A stretch of DNA of 64,000 nucleotides from Lentzea californiensis (GTDB taxonomy: Bacteria > Actinomycetota > Actinomycetes > Mycobacteriales > Pseudonocardiaceae), in NCBI RefSeq assembly GCF_024648825.1, contig NZ_JANBBE010000008.1, positions 62,001 to 126,000 on the forward strand, in the 5' to 3' direction. Below, piece by piece: positions 1 to 9,089 of this stretch. Under the pieces are notes generated by a model. The model saw only the letters and a program-made list of their open reading frames with translations. It made no database searches and had not been told where the DNA came from. Each line of letters opens with the position of its first letter. Positions within the stretch are counted from its first letter, which is position 1. The translations under genes and the position numbers were made by a program.

Positions 1-2
1 GC

Positions 3-506
3 GTTGAGGCCCAGCGTGTCGATGGTCAGCGCACCGATGCGAACCGCACCGAAGCGCAGCGGACCGAAGCACAGCGGACCGAAGCACAGCGCACGGACGC
101 GAACCGTACCGACGCCCAGCGCACTGACGCTCAGCGCACGGATGCCCAGCGGACCGAGCACCAGCGCACTGAAGCGCAGCGCACCGAACGCGAGCGCGGC
201 GAGCAGCACCGCACGGATCAGCAGCCGACCGGGTCGCAGCGCGCCGACCAGCCGCGCACCGACCACAAGCTGTCCAGCAAGCTCGAGGACGAGTGGCAGG
301 CAGTGCAGTACGAGTTCGTCGACGACCCGAAGTCGGCCGTGCGCAAGGCGGACGACCTCGTGACCCGCGCGCTCGAGGAACTGAACACCCGGCACCGTTC
401 CCTCACCAAGCAGCTCGAGGGAAACAGTGATCCACAGACCGAGGACCTGCGACTGGCTCTCCACCGCTATCGGGAACTCTTCAAGTCGCTGGTCGCCGTC
501 AAATAA
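3..506 (+). CDS. 3' end of a repeat-containing hypothetical protein
   Basis: The reading frame is open from the window edge to TAA at 504-506, so the gene is truncated at its 5' end. The visible 167 residues split in two. Residues 2-86 are about 17 tandem pentapeptides of the form [D/E]-A-[Q/N]-R-T. Residues ~90-167 form a conserved-looking helical tail with EFVDDPKSAVRKADDLV, then TEDLRLALHRYRELF. I recall similar FVDDP..AV..AD tails in uncharacterised actinobacterial proteins that end in such helices; no enzymatic motif is visible. An in-frame start exists at 303, but the repeat is continuous with the tail in one frame, so the upstream part is coding. Function is unknown. Confidence 0.7.
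   Translation, partial: VEAQRVDGQRTDANRTEAQRTEAQRTEAQRTDANRTDAQRTDAQRTDAQRTEHQRTEAQRTERERGEQHRTDQQPTGSQRADQPRTDHKLSSKLEDEWQAVQYEFVDDPKSAVRKADDLVTRALEELNTRHRSLTKQLEGNSDPQTEDLRLALHRYRELFKSLVAVK
6..260 (+). repeat. 15-bp tandem repeat encoding pentapeptides
   Basis: About 17 units of 15 bp lie in frame inside the first gene. The best-conserved units read GAAGCGCAGCGGACC or GACGCCCAGCGCACT and give EAQRT/DAQRT/DANRT. The last five units are degenerate (ERERG, EQHRT, DQQPT, GSQRA, DQPRT). The period is an exact multiple of three, so copy-number change would keep the frame. Confidence 0.85.
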
Positions 507-566
507 GTGCTGGAAGCCCCGGCGCCGTGGCCGTAACAGGTGGCGGCGCCGGCAGGCGTTTCCGGA

Positions 567-908
567 TCAGCTGGGCAGCTCGCGGATCTCCATCTCGAGG
601 ACGTCGATCTCGTCGCTGATGGCCTCGTCCAGCATGTCGTCCAGCAACTTGCGGCACTCTGCCGATCCGCATCGCGGCAGTCCCGCGCCGAACCTCGGCA
701 CCTGCTCCCACCACACCGCCGGGTTGTTCCAGAACGACCCGGACCCCTGGTCGACGCCTTCGAGGCACCGCAGCCTCTGGTCGGCCGCCGGAAGAGCTCG
801 CACGAACTCGATGAACAACGCGAGTGCGTCGGGATTGCTCACCGGGACCGCACCGTAACCGCGCAGGCAGTCCTCGAGTTCTGCGAGGAACTCCGCCTTG
901 AAGGACAC
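567..908 (-). CDS. hypothetical protein, 113 aa
   Basis: The frame starts at ATG with MSFKAEFLAELEDCLRGYG and ends at 567. It is acidic, with no signal peptide or membrane segment. A tryptophan-rich middle (FWNNPAVWWEQVPRFG, residues ~59-74) is followed by an acidic C-terminal helix (DDMLDEAISDEIDVLEMEI). I do not recognise the family. It lies downstream of, and in the same direction as, the decayed ATPase-receptor gene, so the two may once have been neighbours in one accessory locus. Codon use (GC-rich third positions) supports coding. Confidence 0.6.
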   Translation of the reverse strand: MSFKAEFLAELEDCLRGYGAVPVSNPDALALFIEFVRALPAADQRLRCLEGVDQGSGSFWNNPAVWWEQVPRFGAGLPRCGSAECRKLLDDMLDEAISDEIDVLEMEIRELPS

Positions 909-1062
909 GGCACACCCCCGCTCCTCCGCACCGTCGCGGACGTCCTGAAGTTCGTGACAACAACAGTACCTCCGCGGCTCGGGCGGGAAACGAGTGCGAA
1001 CGGGCGGTATCTTCCTGTGCTCGCACGGGGTCCCGGTGACCCGCAGTCACGTCACCCGGTGG

Positions 1063-3309
1063 TCACGTTCCTTCGTGGGAGACGTAGTGCGACGCGAGGA
1101 AACCGTTGTCCAGCTTGACGATCTGGCCCACGACCAGCTTGCCGGCCGGGTCGGCGCCGGACGTGCCGCTCGCGCCGGTCCGGTCGAACGTCAGCCGCCC
1201 GGACGCGCCCGGGAAGTCACGCAAAGTGCGCAGCCTGTCGTAGAGCTCTTCTCGTGACGCCCCAACGGAGGTGTGCCGCGCGACGACGCTGACGGCGTAG
1301 TAGGCGAGCAGAACGTGTCCGTTGGGACCCGAAAGGAATGCCCTGCGCGCGTGCTTCTTCTGTGCGGCCTCGTACGTGGTGAAGAACTGTTGCGTCGGCT
1401 GGGGAATCGGCTCGCGGCCCGGCGTCCACGCGAACGTCGTGAAGTAGAGTCAGCCATCAGCGAATCGTTTGACTCCTTCCAAATCCCTGAATTTCGTCCC
1501 GAGCTGTGTCAGGTCGTCACCGTCGAGCACCACCGGGTCGGTGCAGTTGCTGTGGCTCAGCTCCGCCAGCAGCCCGCCGACCTCCGCGGTGCGGCCGGCG
1601 TAGAGGATGAGCGGGTTCGGTGACTTCCCGCAGATGTCCGTGACCACCTGGCCCAGCTGCGTGGTGACGGTGCCGGCGGTCTCGGCGTCTCGCTGGCGAG
1701 TTCCAGGACGTGCTCAAGCCCGAACGGCACGACCGGGCTGTACTCGGCCCAGCACGGCGAGCGCGGGCTGTGTGGTCTCGCGGCTCTGCCCGAGCCGATT
1801 ACGGCGATCACGGACGGAGTGCGTTCGGCGTAGGCGCGGACCTGCTCGGCGACCTTCACCGCATACTTGGACTCACCGCCGAAGTTCGCGAGCACGAGGC
1901 GCACCAAGGGGTTGCGGCTCAGTCCGTCGAGCTGGTCCAGTCGCGATGAGCTTCACGCACTGCAGTCCGTCCATTTTGGATATCCACGCGCGATCGCCGG
2001 AGAGGTCCGCGGCGAGCTCGGCGGGTTCGAGAATGCCGTAGCGCAGGCCGTGGGTGCTGTCCTAGAGGTAAAGCCGCGCCGTACAACACAAGCAGCACCA
2101 CGACGAGGTAGGCGGCCACGCGGCGAACCGAGTTGCGGCCGGGCCAGCACCGCGGATAGGGGAACGTGCCGACGGCCGACTGGCGCGGCAGCGACGCCAC
2201 CGGCGACGCGGAAATGTTGTGTTCGAACGCGCGTTTCCTCGTGCGGTAGGCGCTCAGGCGTTCCTCGGCGCCGTCGAGTTCCTGATGGGGCACGCAGCAC
2301 CCGGTCGTAAATCTCGACGTTCGGGCGTTCGGTGCGGCTGCGGGAGCGCAGTTCCCAGGTCGCGATCACCGCGTCCTCCAGCAGTCCCGTCTCCGGGCGC
2401 ACCACGCTGTCGTAACGGCGGTGCAGGTTCCGCGTGGTGCCGCTCCTCATGTACGAGCTGGATGGCGAGCCGCACCGCGAGCGGGTGGCCGTGCGTAACC
2501 TCCTACAGCTCCTCCACGAGCGCCTCGGGACTCGACCGTGCTGTTGCGCGTGCGGTTCCACTCGGCAAGGAGCGGCGGTCTGCGCCATGTGAACCGCTCC
2601 AGCCGCACGGACTTTGAAACAGGCGAGTTCGGTGCCGACGGGGTCGATTGCTTGATGGCGATGACGAGCAGCGACACGTGCGGTTCCTCGGCACGTCGCT
2701 CAGCGAGCAGACTGAGAAGTCGGTCGGCCGTGATGTCGGCGAGGAACGCGGCCACGGGCAGGCGGTCAATCTCCAGGTCCTCGCCAGCGCGGTTGAGGTT
2801 CCACGTGTGCACGAGCGCGGCGTCGAACTTCGGGCGTCCGGCGTAGTTCTCGAACCAGCGCAACGCACTCGCGACGCGCGGGTCGCCCAGCAGCCAGCGC
2901 AACGGCCGCGGTGCGACGACCGCGAGGCCGATGAGCCACAGCAGCAGGACCTTGCCGAGGCCCTGGGCGGCAGCACCTCGACGGCGTCCGCGACCGCGAC
3001 GAGCCGGGTCATCTGCTTGGCCGCGAGTTCGCGGCCGCGGTGGTGGGGATCGTCGGCCGGTTCGGCGTACAGCGCGAACCGGGCGAGGTCGTAGCGCGGC
3101 AACCGCATGCGGCCGAACTCGGCGTGCCGGTAGGAGCGCAGTTGCTCGGCGGCGGCGGACGTGTTCGAGCAACGACGTCTTGCCGCCACCTCCGAGGCCG
3201 AACGCAACGATCACCGGCAGGGGTGTTTCGCGCGGCGTTCCACCAAGGACTCCACCAGTGTGGTGATGTCGTCCCTGCCGACGAGCCCGATCTCCGGTTC
3301 CAGCGCCAT
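1063..3309 (-). pseudogene. decayed P-loop ATPase / membrane / periplasmic-binding-protein fusion
   Basis: Recognisable protein blocks appear in order on the minus strand but in different frames. They are an N-terminal MALEPEIGLVGRDD (from 3309), a Walker A block FGLGGGGKTSLLEHV (~3205), ARFALYAEPADDPHHRGREL, a hydrophobic KVLLLWLIGLAVVAP (~2950), AALVHTWNLNRAGEDLEIDRLP, a second hydrophobic VAAYLVVVLLVLYGAALPL (~2085), and a type-1 periplasmic-binding (LIVBP/ANF-receptor-like) region from LVLANFGGESKYAVKVAEQV (~1900) through ICGKSPNPLILYAGRTAE to LLAYYAVSVVARHTS and LTFDRTG near 1100. At least four frameshifts (near 3235, 3190, 2990 and within 2550-1700) and an in-frame TGA at 1450-1452 break it. 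The final stop is at 1063. The intact protein would be about 740 residues, an ATPase with an exported sensor-like domain. Frame boundaries are approximate. Confidence 0.75.
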
Positions 3310-3360
3310 GATCCTCAGACGCCGCGGGAACCGCTGGTGTTCCGTGCCTGCAGGATCGGA

Positions 3361-4128
3361 CTAGCGGTCGGCGTGCAGCCTCGCGACGAAGCTGAACCGG
3401 TCACCGCGGTAGAGCGATCGGGCGCGTTCGATCGGGTGGCCGTCCACGTCGTAGGAGACACGGTGCAGCAGCAGCATGGGCAGCGCCGGGTTCGTGCCGA
3501 TCAGCAGCGCCTCGCGGGGCGTGGCGAGCACCGTCTCGACGCGTTCCTCGGCTTCAGCGAACCGCACGCCAAGCCGTTCGGTGAGGCACGCGTAGAGCGA
3601 TCCGGCGGGGTCGAGCTTCTCCAGCAGGTCCGGGAAGCGGCCGCGGCTGAGGTACGTGGATTCGAGGCCGATGCGTTCGTCGTCGGCGAGCAGGACGCGC
3701 TCGAGGTGCACGATCGGGTCGCCCGGTTCGATCATCAGGTCGCGGGCCAGGCCGTCGTCGGCGCCGAACTCCTCGACCGTGATCACCGTGCGGTTCGGTT
3801 CCACGCCCTGACGGCGCATGCCTTCTGTATAGCTGACCAGCGACAACGGCTGCACGAGCTTCGGCGGCGCGACGAACGTGCCGCTGCCTTGGCGGCGGAT
3901 CAGCTTACCTTCGAGCACGAGTTCGCTGACGGCCTGGCGCAGCGTGACGCGCGAGACGGAGAACCGTTCGGCGAGCTCGCGTTCGGACGGCAGGACGGTG
4001 CCTTCACCGAGGTTCTCGACGAGGTCGAACAGCTCGGCCTTCACCGCGTAGTAGCGCGGGACTCGGCCGTGTTCTGGGATGCCCGCGCGAACGGGTCGAT
4101 CAGCGCGGTGCGGCGGGACGCGGTTCAC
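3361..4128 (-). CDS. GntR/HutC-family regulator, DasR-like
   Basis: The N-terminal winged helix-turn-helix (residues ~20-85) contains LPSERELAERFSVSRVTLRQAVSEL and RRQGSGTFVAPPK. The C-terminal UTRA effector domain (~100-245) has SYTEGMRRQG, FAEAEERVETVLATPREA and SLYRGDRFSFVARL, closely following the pattern of DasR-type sugar-phosphate-responsive repressors. I chose the GTG at 4128, 31 bp after the upstream solute-binding gene; the frame stays open to 4239, but that extension would overlap the upstream gene and is not regulator-like. No clear Shine-Dalgarno precedes 4128. It is probably co-transcribed with the binding protein and may regulate it or an unlinked transporter. The ligand cannot be read from the sequence. 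Confidence 0.85.
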   Translation of the reverse strand: MNRVPPHRADRPVRAGIPEHGRVPRYYAVKAELFDLVENLGEGTVLPSERELAERFSVSRVTLRQAVSELVLEGKLIRRQGSGTFVAPPKLVQPLSLVSYTEGMRRQGVEPNRTVITVEEFGADDGLARDLMIEPGDPIVHLERVLLADDERIGLESTYLSRGRFPDLLEKLDPAGSLYACLTERLGVRFAEAEERVETVLATPREALLIGTNPALPMLLLHRVSYDVDGHPIERARSLYRGDRFSFVARLHADR

Positions 4129-4159
4129 GTGGCGTGAGCCTACGTGACGCCCCGTGTGA

Positions 4160-4993
4160 TCACGGGGCCAGCTTCGGCGGATCGGGGATCTTGTAGCCGG
4201 AAGATCCAATGTTGACCTCGAGCGACTTGCGCCAGGCACCCGTGTCGATCATCTTCTGCATCGCGGCCCGGACCTTGGCCTTGCTGTCCGGGTCGTCGCG
4301 GTGCAGGCCGACGCCGTACTCCTCCTTGCTGAACGGGTCACCGACGACCCGCAGGAGCTCCGGGTTCTGGGCGGCGTAGCCCGCGAGCAGCACGTCGTCG
4401 GTGGTGACGGCGTCGACGTTCTCCGCGAGCAGCGCCGTGACGCAGTCGCTGAACTTGGCGTACTCGACCATCTTCACGTCCTTCGCGAACTGGTCGCGGA
4501 CGTACTCGGCGGACGTGGAGCCGGCGGTGGAACACAGGCGGAGACTGGCGTTGAGCGACTTCGGGCCCTCGATGCGGCTCTCGTTCATGCGCACCAGCAG
4601 GTCCTGACCGGCGACGAAGTACGGGCCGACGAAGTCGACGATCTGCTTGCGCTTGTCCGTGATCGAGTAGGTGGAGACGACCATGTCGGCCTCACCGCTG
4701 GTCAGGAGCGTCTCCCGGTTGCCCGGCTGCGCTTCCCTCCAGGTGATGTTCTCCTCCGGGACGCCCAGTTCGTTCGCGATGTACTTGGCGACGTCGACGT
4801 CGAACCCGCGGTAGCTGCCGTCGAGCCTGCGCACCGCCAGTCCCGGCTGGTCGTACGACACGGCGACGACCATGCGGTCGCTCGAGCTGACCTTGCTGGC
4901 CATGCCGGACCCGCCGCCGCCGGCGCACGACGCGAGCAGGAGCACGGCAGCACATGTCGTCGCCACCAGGCGGAGAAGTGCTCTCGGCGTCAT
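4160..4993 (-). CDS. glutamate-type ABC transporter solute-binding lipoprotein
   Basis: The 277-residue protein has a lipoprotein signal (LLLASC, lipidation Cys23) followed by a family-3 solute-binding fold: AVSYDQPGLAVR, GFDVDVAKYIANELGV, TLLTSGEADMVVSTYSIT, FVGPYFVAGQDLLVR and VDAVTTDDVLLAGYA. These closely parallel GluB at 58241-59134 (AGPYFVAGQDLL, VDAVTTDDAILKGYA), so glutamate or a related amino acid is the likely ligand. No permease or ATPase gene is adjacent; the only partner is the GntR regulator downstream. It may feed the GluACD permease encoded 53 kb away or act as a scavenging or sensing lipoprotein (inference). A 174-bp gap upstream must hold its promoter; the start has GAGGGACGA before ATG. 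Confidence 0.9.
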   Translation of the reverse strand: MTPRALLRLVATTCAAVLLLASCAGGGGSGMASKVSSSDRMVVAVSYDQPGLAVRRLDGSYRGFDVDVAKYIANELGVPEENITWREAQPGNRETLLTSGEADMVVSTYSITDKRKQIVDFVGPYFVAGQDLLVRMNESRIEGPKSLNASLRLCSTAGSTSAEYVRDQFAKDVKMVEYAKFSDCVTALLAENVDAVTTDDVLLAGYAAQNPELLRVVGDPFSKEEYGVGLHRDDPDSKAKVRAAMQKMIDTGAWRKSLEVNIGSSGYKIPDPPKLAP

Positions 4994-5167
4994 TCGTCCC
5001 TCTTACAGCGGTTATCAGCTACATCGCGTATTCCACGGGCATGCGCCTGCCCACCTCGTTCGGCGCTGCCCGGTGATGCGGGAAACCTAAGCGCCCAAAG
5101 GACGCATGTCCATACCTGCGCGCGAATGAAACATCGGAATCGTTGCGGTAACTCATCAGTACCGCGG

Positions 5168-7849
5168 TCACCTCAGACGGCGTGGACCGGCGTCGTGCAG
5201 GGACGGAGGCGGGCCGATGACTATGCGCGCGCTGCTCACGAAAGCGCCTGCGGCAGAAGCAAGAACGGGCTCGAGCTTGAGCGAACGCACCTCCGGAAGG
5301 TCCTCGGCCAGTGCCGCCAAACGGAGTACCAGATCCTGAAGTGCTTTCAGGTCCGCGGGTTCGTCGCCACGGTAACCGGTGAGCAGAGGCGCTGCTTTCG
5401 GTGCGGCAACGAGTTCCGCCGCGTCGGTGTCGGTGAGGGGTACCGCCCGGTAGGCCCGGTCACCGAGGAGGTCGCTGACCAGACCCGACAGTCCGAACCA
5501 GACCAGCGTGCCGAAGCTCGGGTCGTCCTGCAGGCCCAGGACGCAGCTGACTCCCTTGGGAGCCATGCGTTGCACGTACACGTCCGGTTTCCCGGAGAGC
5601 GCGGCGAGGTCGTGGTAGGCGGCCTTGACCGATTCCCGCTGGGCGATGTCGAGCCGGACGCCGACCAGGTCGGTGCGGTGGCGCAGGCGTTCGCTGGTGG
5701 CCTTCATCGCGACGGGGTAGCCGAGCTCGTCAGCCGCCTCGACGGCCTCGGCCTCGCTGTGGGCGATGCGGAACGGGACGACGTCGATGCCGTAGCACTC
5801 CAGCAGTTCGACGGCCTTGCGGTCGTCGAGGCGGAGCTCGCTGCCCGGGTTGTCCACAATGGATCTCGCCCGGTCGAGGTCGATGCCGCCGGGCCGGACG
5901 AAGGTGCCCTGCGGTGCGGCGCGCCAGCGGGCATAGCGGATGGTGCGGGCCAGGGCGAGCACGGCGCGCTCGGGACTGGCGTAGCTGGGGATCGAGCCCT
6001 TGCCGGGCATCTTCAGCTCGTCGGGGATGCCCTCGACCGCGAGGAACGTGGAGACGATCGGTTTCGTGCGGGGCGCGGCTTCCTTGAGCGCGCGGGCGTA
6101 GGCGGCGCCGGGGACCGCGATCGGGGGCACGAACACGACGACGAGGGCGTCGGTGTCGGAGCGGTCCAGAGCCTCCTGGACGGCCTTCGCGAACTCTTCG
6201 GGGGTGGCCTGGGCGCCGACGTCGACGGGATCGCCCGCGAGGTCGAGGTCCTGGGCGAGCAGCGTGTCGGCGGCGAGCAGGCCGATCGCGGTGGAGTTGC
6301 CGACGACGGCGACGCGCTTGCCCTTGGGCAGCGGCTGGTGGGCCAGCAGGAGCGCGGTGTCGAACAGCTGCGCCAGCGAGTCGACCCGGATCACTCCGGC
6401 CTGCTCGAACAGGGCCTGGACGCTCGCCTCGTCGACCTTCGCGCCGGTGGCGGCGAGGCCGGGGACGACGGCGTGCCGGCCGGACTTCACCGCGACGATG
6501 GGCTTGGTGCGGCCGAGCCTGCGGGCGAGCCGCGCGAACTTGCGGGGGTTGCCGAACGACTCCAGGTAGAGCAGGACGACGTCGGTGGAGGGATCGGTCT
6601 CCCAGTACTGCAGCAGGTCGTTGCCGGAGACGTCCGCGCGGTTGCCCGCCGAGACGAACGTGGACAGGCCGAGGCCCCAGCCCGCGGCGTTGGCGAGGAT
6701 GGCCGTGCCGAGGGCGCCGGACTGGCAGAAGAAGCCCGCGCGGCCGCGTGCGGGCAGCATCGGGGCGAGGCTCGCGTTGAGGCGGACCTTGGGGTCGAGG
6801 TTGATCACGCCCAGTGCGTTCGGACCGACGACGCGCATGCCGTGCGCTCTTGCCTCCGCCGCGAGCCTGCGTTCGGCCGACAGCCCGTCGGGGCCCGTCT
6901 CGCCGTAGCCCGAACTGACGACGACGAGCGCCTTCACGCCCTTGGCGAGACACCCGTCCATGACCTCGTCGACGCTGGCCGCGGGCACGGCGACGACGGC
7001 GAGATCGACGTCGTCAGGGATGTCGAGGACGGTCGGATAGGCGCGGACGCCCCGGACCGCCCGATGCTCGGCGTTGACGGGGTAGACGGGTCCATTGAAG
7101 TCGGCTTCGAGGAGGTTCTTGAGGACCGCGTGCCCGATCTTGGTCGGGTCGGTGGACGCGCCGATGACGGCGATGCTGCGCGGGTGCAGCAGGTTGTGCA
7201 CGCTGCGGGCCTCGGCGGCCTGCTCGCGGGCCCTGGCGACGGCGACGGACTCGTCGGTGGGGTCGATCGCGAACTCCAGGTGCAGCACGCCCTCTTCGAA
7301 CGCCCTGCTGACCTGGTAGCCGGCGTCGCGGAACACCCGCACCATTTGCCCGTTCTCGGCGAGCACCTCGGCCTCGAACCGGGCCAGCCCGACCTCCCTG
7401 GCCGCGGCGGCGAGGTGTTCGAGCAGGATGCTGCCCAGCCCGCGCCCCTGGTGCCCGTCCTCGACGACGAACGCGACCTCGGCGCTGTCGCCCCGATGGG
7501 CGTCTCCCCGGTTGTCGCCGTGTTTGTCGCCCTGCAGCCGGTCGAACCGGCCGACGGCGACGATGTCGTCGCCCAGGAGCGCGATGAGCGCCACCCGGTC
7601 GTGGTGGTCGACGGTGCTGAACCGCTCCAGGTCGCGCTGGGGGATCCGCGGGTACGGCCCGAAGTACCGGAAGTACCGGGTGCGCTCGGACAGCCGTCCG
7701 TGGAACTCCCGCAGCTTCTCGGCGTCGTCCGGCGTGATCGGCCGCAGGTGGACGGTGCCGCCGTCGCTGAGGACGACGTCCGCCTCCCAGCTCCTGGGGA
7801 AGTCGAACGGATCTCTGCCCGGCACTTCTTCAGGCACGTTGTCCGGCAC
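5168..7849 (-). CDS. Pat-type protein lysine acetyltransferase (GNAT + NDP-forming acyl-CoA synthetase-like)
   Basis: The 893-residue protein carries an N-terminal GNAT domain (~25-195) with the acetyl-CoA loop HQGRGLGS at 133-140. A CoA-binding/Rossmann domain follows from ~216 (RSIAVIGAS), then succinyl-CoA-ligase-like domains (SGYGETG, FFCQSGALGTA) and a C-terminal ATP-grasp domain (~680-893). GNAT-first order is that of actinobacterial PatA enzymes such as Streptomyces lividans PatA. The SHTGS motif that carries the phosphorylated His in catalytic NDP-forming synthetases reads AATGA at 466-470, so the large domain is probably regulatory. A His/Asp/Gly-rich insertion lies at ~106-122. It follows acuC by 6 bp, so acetylase and deacetylase share an operon. 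Likely targets are AMP-forming acyl-CoA synthetases (family knowledge). Confidence 0.92.
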   Translation of the reverse strand: MPDNVPEEVPGRDPFDFPRSWEADVVLSDGGTVHLRPITPDDAEKLREFHGRLSERTRYFRYFGPYPRIPQRDLERFSTVDHHDRVALIALLGDDIVAVGRFDRLQGDKHGDNRGDAHRGDSAEVAFVVEDGHQGRGLGSILLEHLAAAAREVGLARFEAEVLAENGQMVRVFRDAGYQVSRAFEEGVLHLEFAIDPTDESVAVARAREQAAEARSVHNLLHPRSIAVIGASTDPTKIGHAVLKNLLEADFNGPVYPVNAEHRAVRGVRAYPTVLDIPDDVDLAVVAVPAASVDEVMDGCLAKGVKALVVVSSGYGETGPDGLSAERRLAAEARAHGMRVVGPNALGVINLDPKVRLNASLAPMLPARGRAGFFCQSGALGTAILANAAGWGLGLSTFVSAGNRADVSGNDLLQYWETDPSTDVVLLYLESFGNPRKFARLARRLGRTKPIVAVKSGRHAVVPGLAATGAKVDEASVQALFEQAGVIRVDSLAQLFDTALLLAHQPLPKGKRVAVVGNSTAIGLLAADTLLAQDLDLAGDPVDVGAQATPEEFAKAVQEALDRSDTDALVVVFVPPIAVPGAAYARALKEAAPRTKPIVSTFLAVEGIPDELKMPGKGSIPSYASPERAVLALARTIRYARWRAAPQGTFVRPGGIDLDRARSIVDNPGSELRLDDRKAVELLECYGIDVVPFRIAHSEAEAVEAADELGYPVAMKATSERLRHRTDLVGVRLDIAQRESVKAAYHDLAALSGKPDVYVQRMAPKGVSCVLGLQDDPSFGTLVWFGLSGLVSDLLGDRAYRAVPLTDTDAAELVAAPKAAPLLTGYRGDEPADLKALQDLVLRLAALAEDLPEVRSLKLEPVLASAAGAFVSSARIVIGPPPSLHDAGPRRLR

Positions 7850-7855
7850 TTTGTG

Positions 7856-9028
7856 TCAGTCCCTGGGGTCGTCGGGATCGAGGCCGTGCAAGGGGAACAC
7901 CGCACGCCGGGTCTCGCGGATAGCCTTGTCCACCGGCTCTTCCGCGTCTCCGCCCCACGGCTGGTACCCAGCGTCGCATCCATCGGTCATGGACGCAGGC
8001 AAAGGCCACTCGGGTGCGATCCGCGTCGCATGAGCCACCCAGTCCGCCGGCAACGGCCGGTTCGGGTCGACGTCGCGATCCAGCACCGTGGCCAGCAGGT
8101 GCGTCCACGACCGCGGCACCACCCTGAGCAGCTCGTACCCACCGCCGCCCAGTGCGAGCCACTTGTACCCGTGCTCGGTTACCAGGTCACGGAACGCCTG
8201 GTAGATCGCCCGGTGCCCGTCCACGCTCAACGACAGGTCCGCGAGCGGATCCTCCTTGTGCGTGTCGACACCGCACTGCGTGACCAGCACCTGCGGCCGG
8301 AACGCCCGCAACAACGACGGCACCGTCGCGTGGAACGCCCGCATCCACGCGCCGTCCCGCGTCCCGGCGGGCAACGGCACGTTGACCGCGCTGCCCTCGG
8401 CCCCCGCGCCCCCGACCTCACCGGCCCACCCGGTGCCGGGCCACAGGCTCATCGGGTGCTGGTGCAACGAGATCGTCAGCACCCGCGGGTCGTCCCAGAA
8501 CGCCGTCTGCACCCCGTCTCCGTGATGCACGTCGACGTCGACGTAAGCGATGCGTTCCACCCCGCTACGCAGCAACCACTCGATCGCCACCGCGCAGTCG
8601 TTGTAGACGCAGAACCCGGCCGCGCTGTCCGGCATCGCGTGGTGCAACCCACCGGCGATGTTGACGGCCCGGTCCGCCTCACCCGACGCGATGGCCCGAG
8701 CCGCCGCCAGCGACCCGCCGACCACCAGCGCCGAAGCCTCGTGCATCCGCTCGAACACGGGGTTGTCCGGCGTCCCCAGCCCGTGCCCGACGTCCCACCC
8801 AGCCGTGGGAGCCGCCTGCACGGCGCTCAGGTAGCCCGGCTTGTGCACCAGCTCGATCTCGTCGTCGACGGCCGGCTCGGGCACCCGCATCTCGATGCCG
8901 TCGAGCACCCCGAGCGCCGTGGCGAGCCTGATGGTCAGATCGAGCCGCACCGGATTCAGCGGATGGTCGCCACCGAGGTCGTACCCCAGGAAGGACCTGT
9001 CCCAGACAACAGCGGCTGGCTTACCCAT
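7856..9028 (-). CDS. acuC: AcuC/class-I-HDAC-like deacetylase
   Basis: This zinc-dependent deacetylase carries the family signatures in order: GGLHHAMPDSAAGFCVYND (tandem active-site His), YVDVDVHHGDGVQ (zinc ligands), TISLHQHPMSLWPGTG, QCGVDTHKEDPLADLSLS and LGGGGYE. At about 390 residues it matches AcuC. The ATG at 9028 is preferred; an in-frame TTG nine bases upstream is possible. It is the first gene of the acuC-pat operon and lies only 61 bp from the divergent lipoprotein gene. AcuC would remove acetyl groups that the downstream Pat enzyme installs, for example on acetyl-CoA synthetase. Confidence 0.93.
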   Translation of the reverse strand: MGKPAAVVWDRSFLGYDLGGDHPLNPVRLDLTIRLATALGVLDGIEMRVPEPAVDDEIELVHKPGYLSAVQAAPTAGWDVGHGLGTPDNPVFERMHEASALVVGGSLAAARAIASGEADRAVNIAGGLHHAMPDSAAGFCVYNDCAVAIEWLLRSGVERIAYVDVDVHHGDGVQTAFWDDPRVLTISLHQHPMSLWPGTGWAGEVGGAGAEGSAVNVPLPAGTRDGAWMRAFHATVPSLLRAFRPQVLVTQCGVDTHKEDPLADLSLSVDGHRAIYQAFRDLVTEHGYKWLALGGGGYELLRVVPRSWTHLLATVLDRDVDPNRPLPADWVAHATRIAPEWPLPASMTDGCDAGYQPWGGDAEEPVDKAIRETRRAVFPLHGLDPDDPRD

Positions 9029-9089
9029 GCCCAGCAACCTACAGTCGCGAGCCCGGAACCGATCTCACCGAACAGGGGTCAGAGGCGAC

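Noticed and set aside
1..260. CRISPR-like array
   Set aside because: The unit is 15 bp with no spacers, encodes an in-frame pentapeptide repeat, and no cas genes are present.
5850..5858. Perfect DnaA box TTGTCCACA
   Set aside because: It lies inside the pat coding region at conserved codons (IVDNPGS) and is single, so chance is likely.
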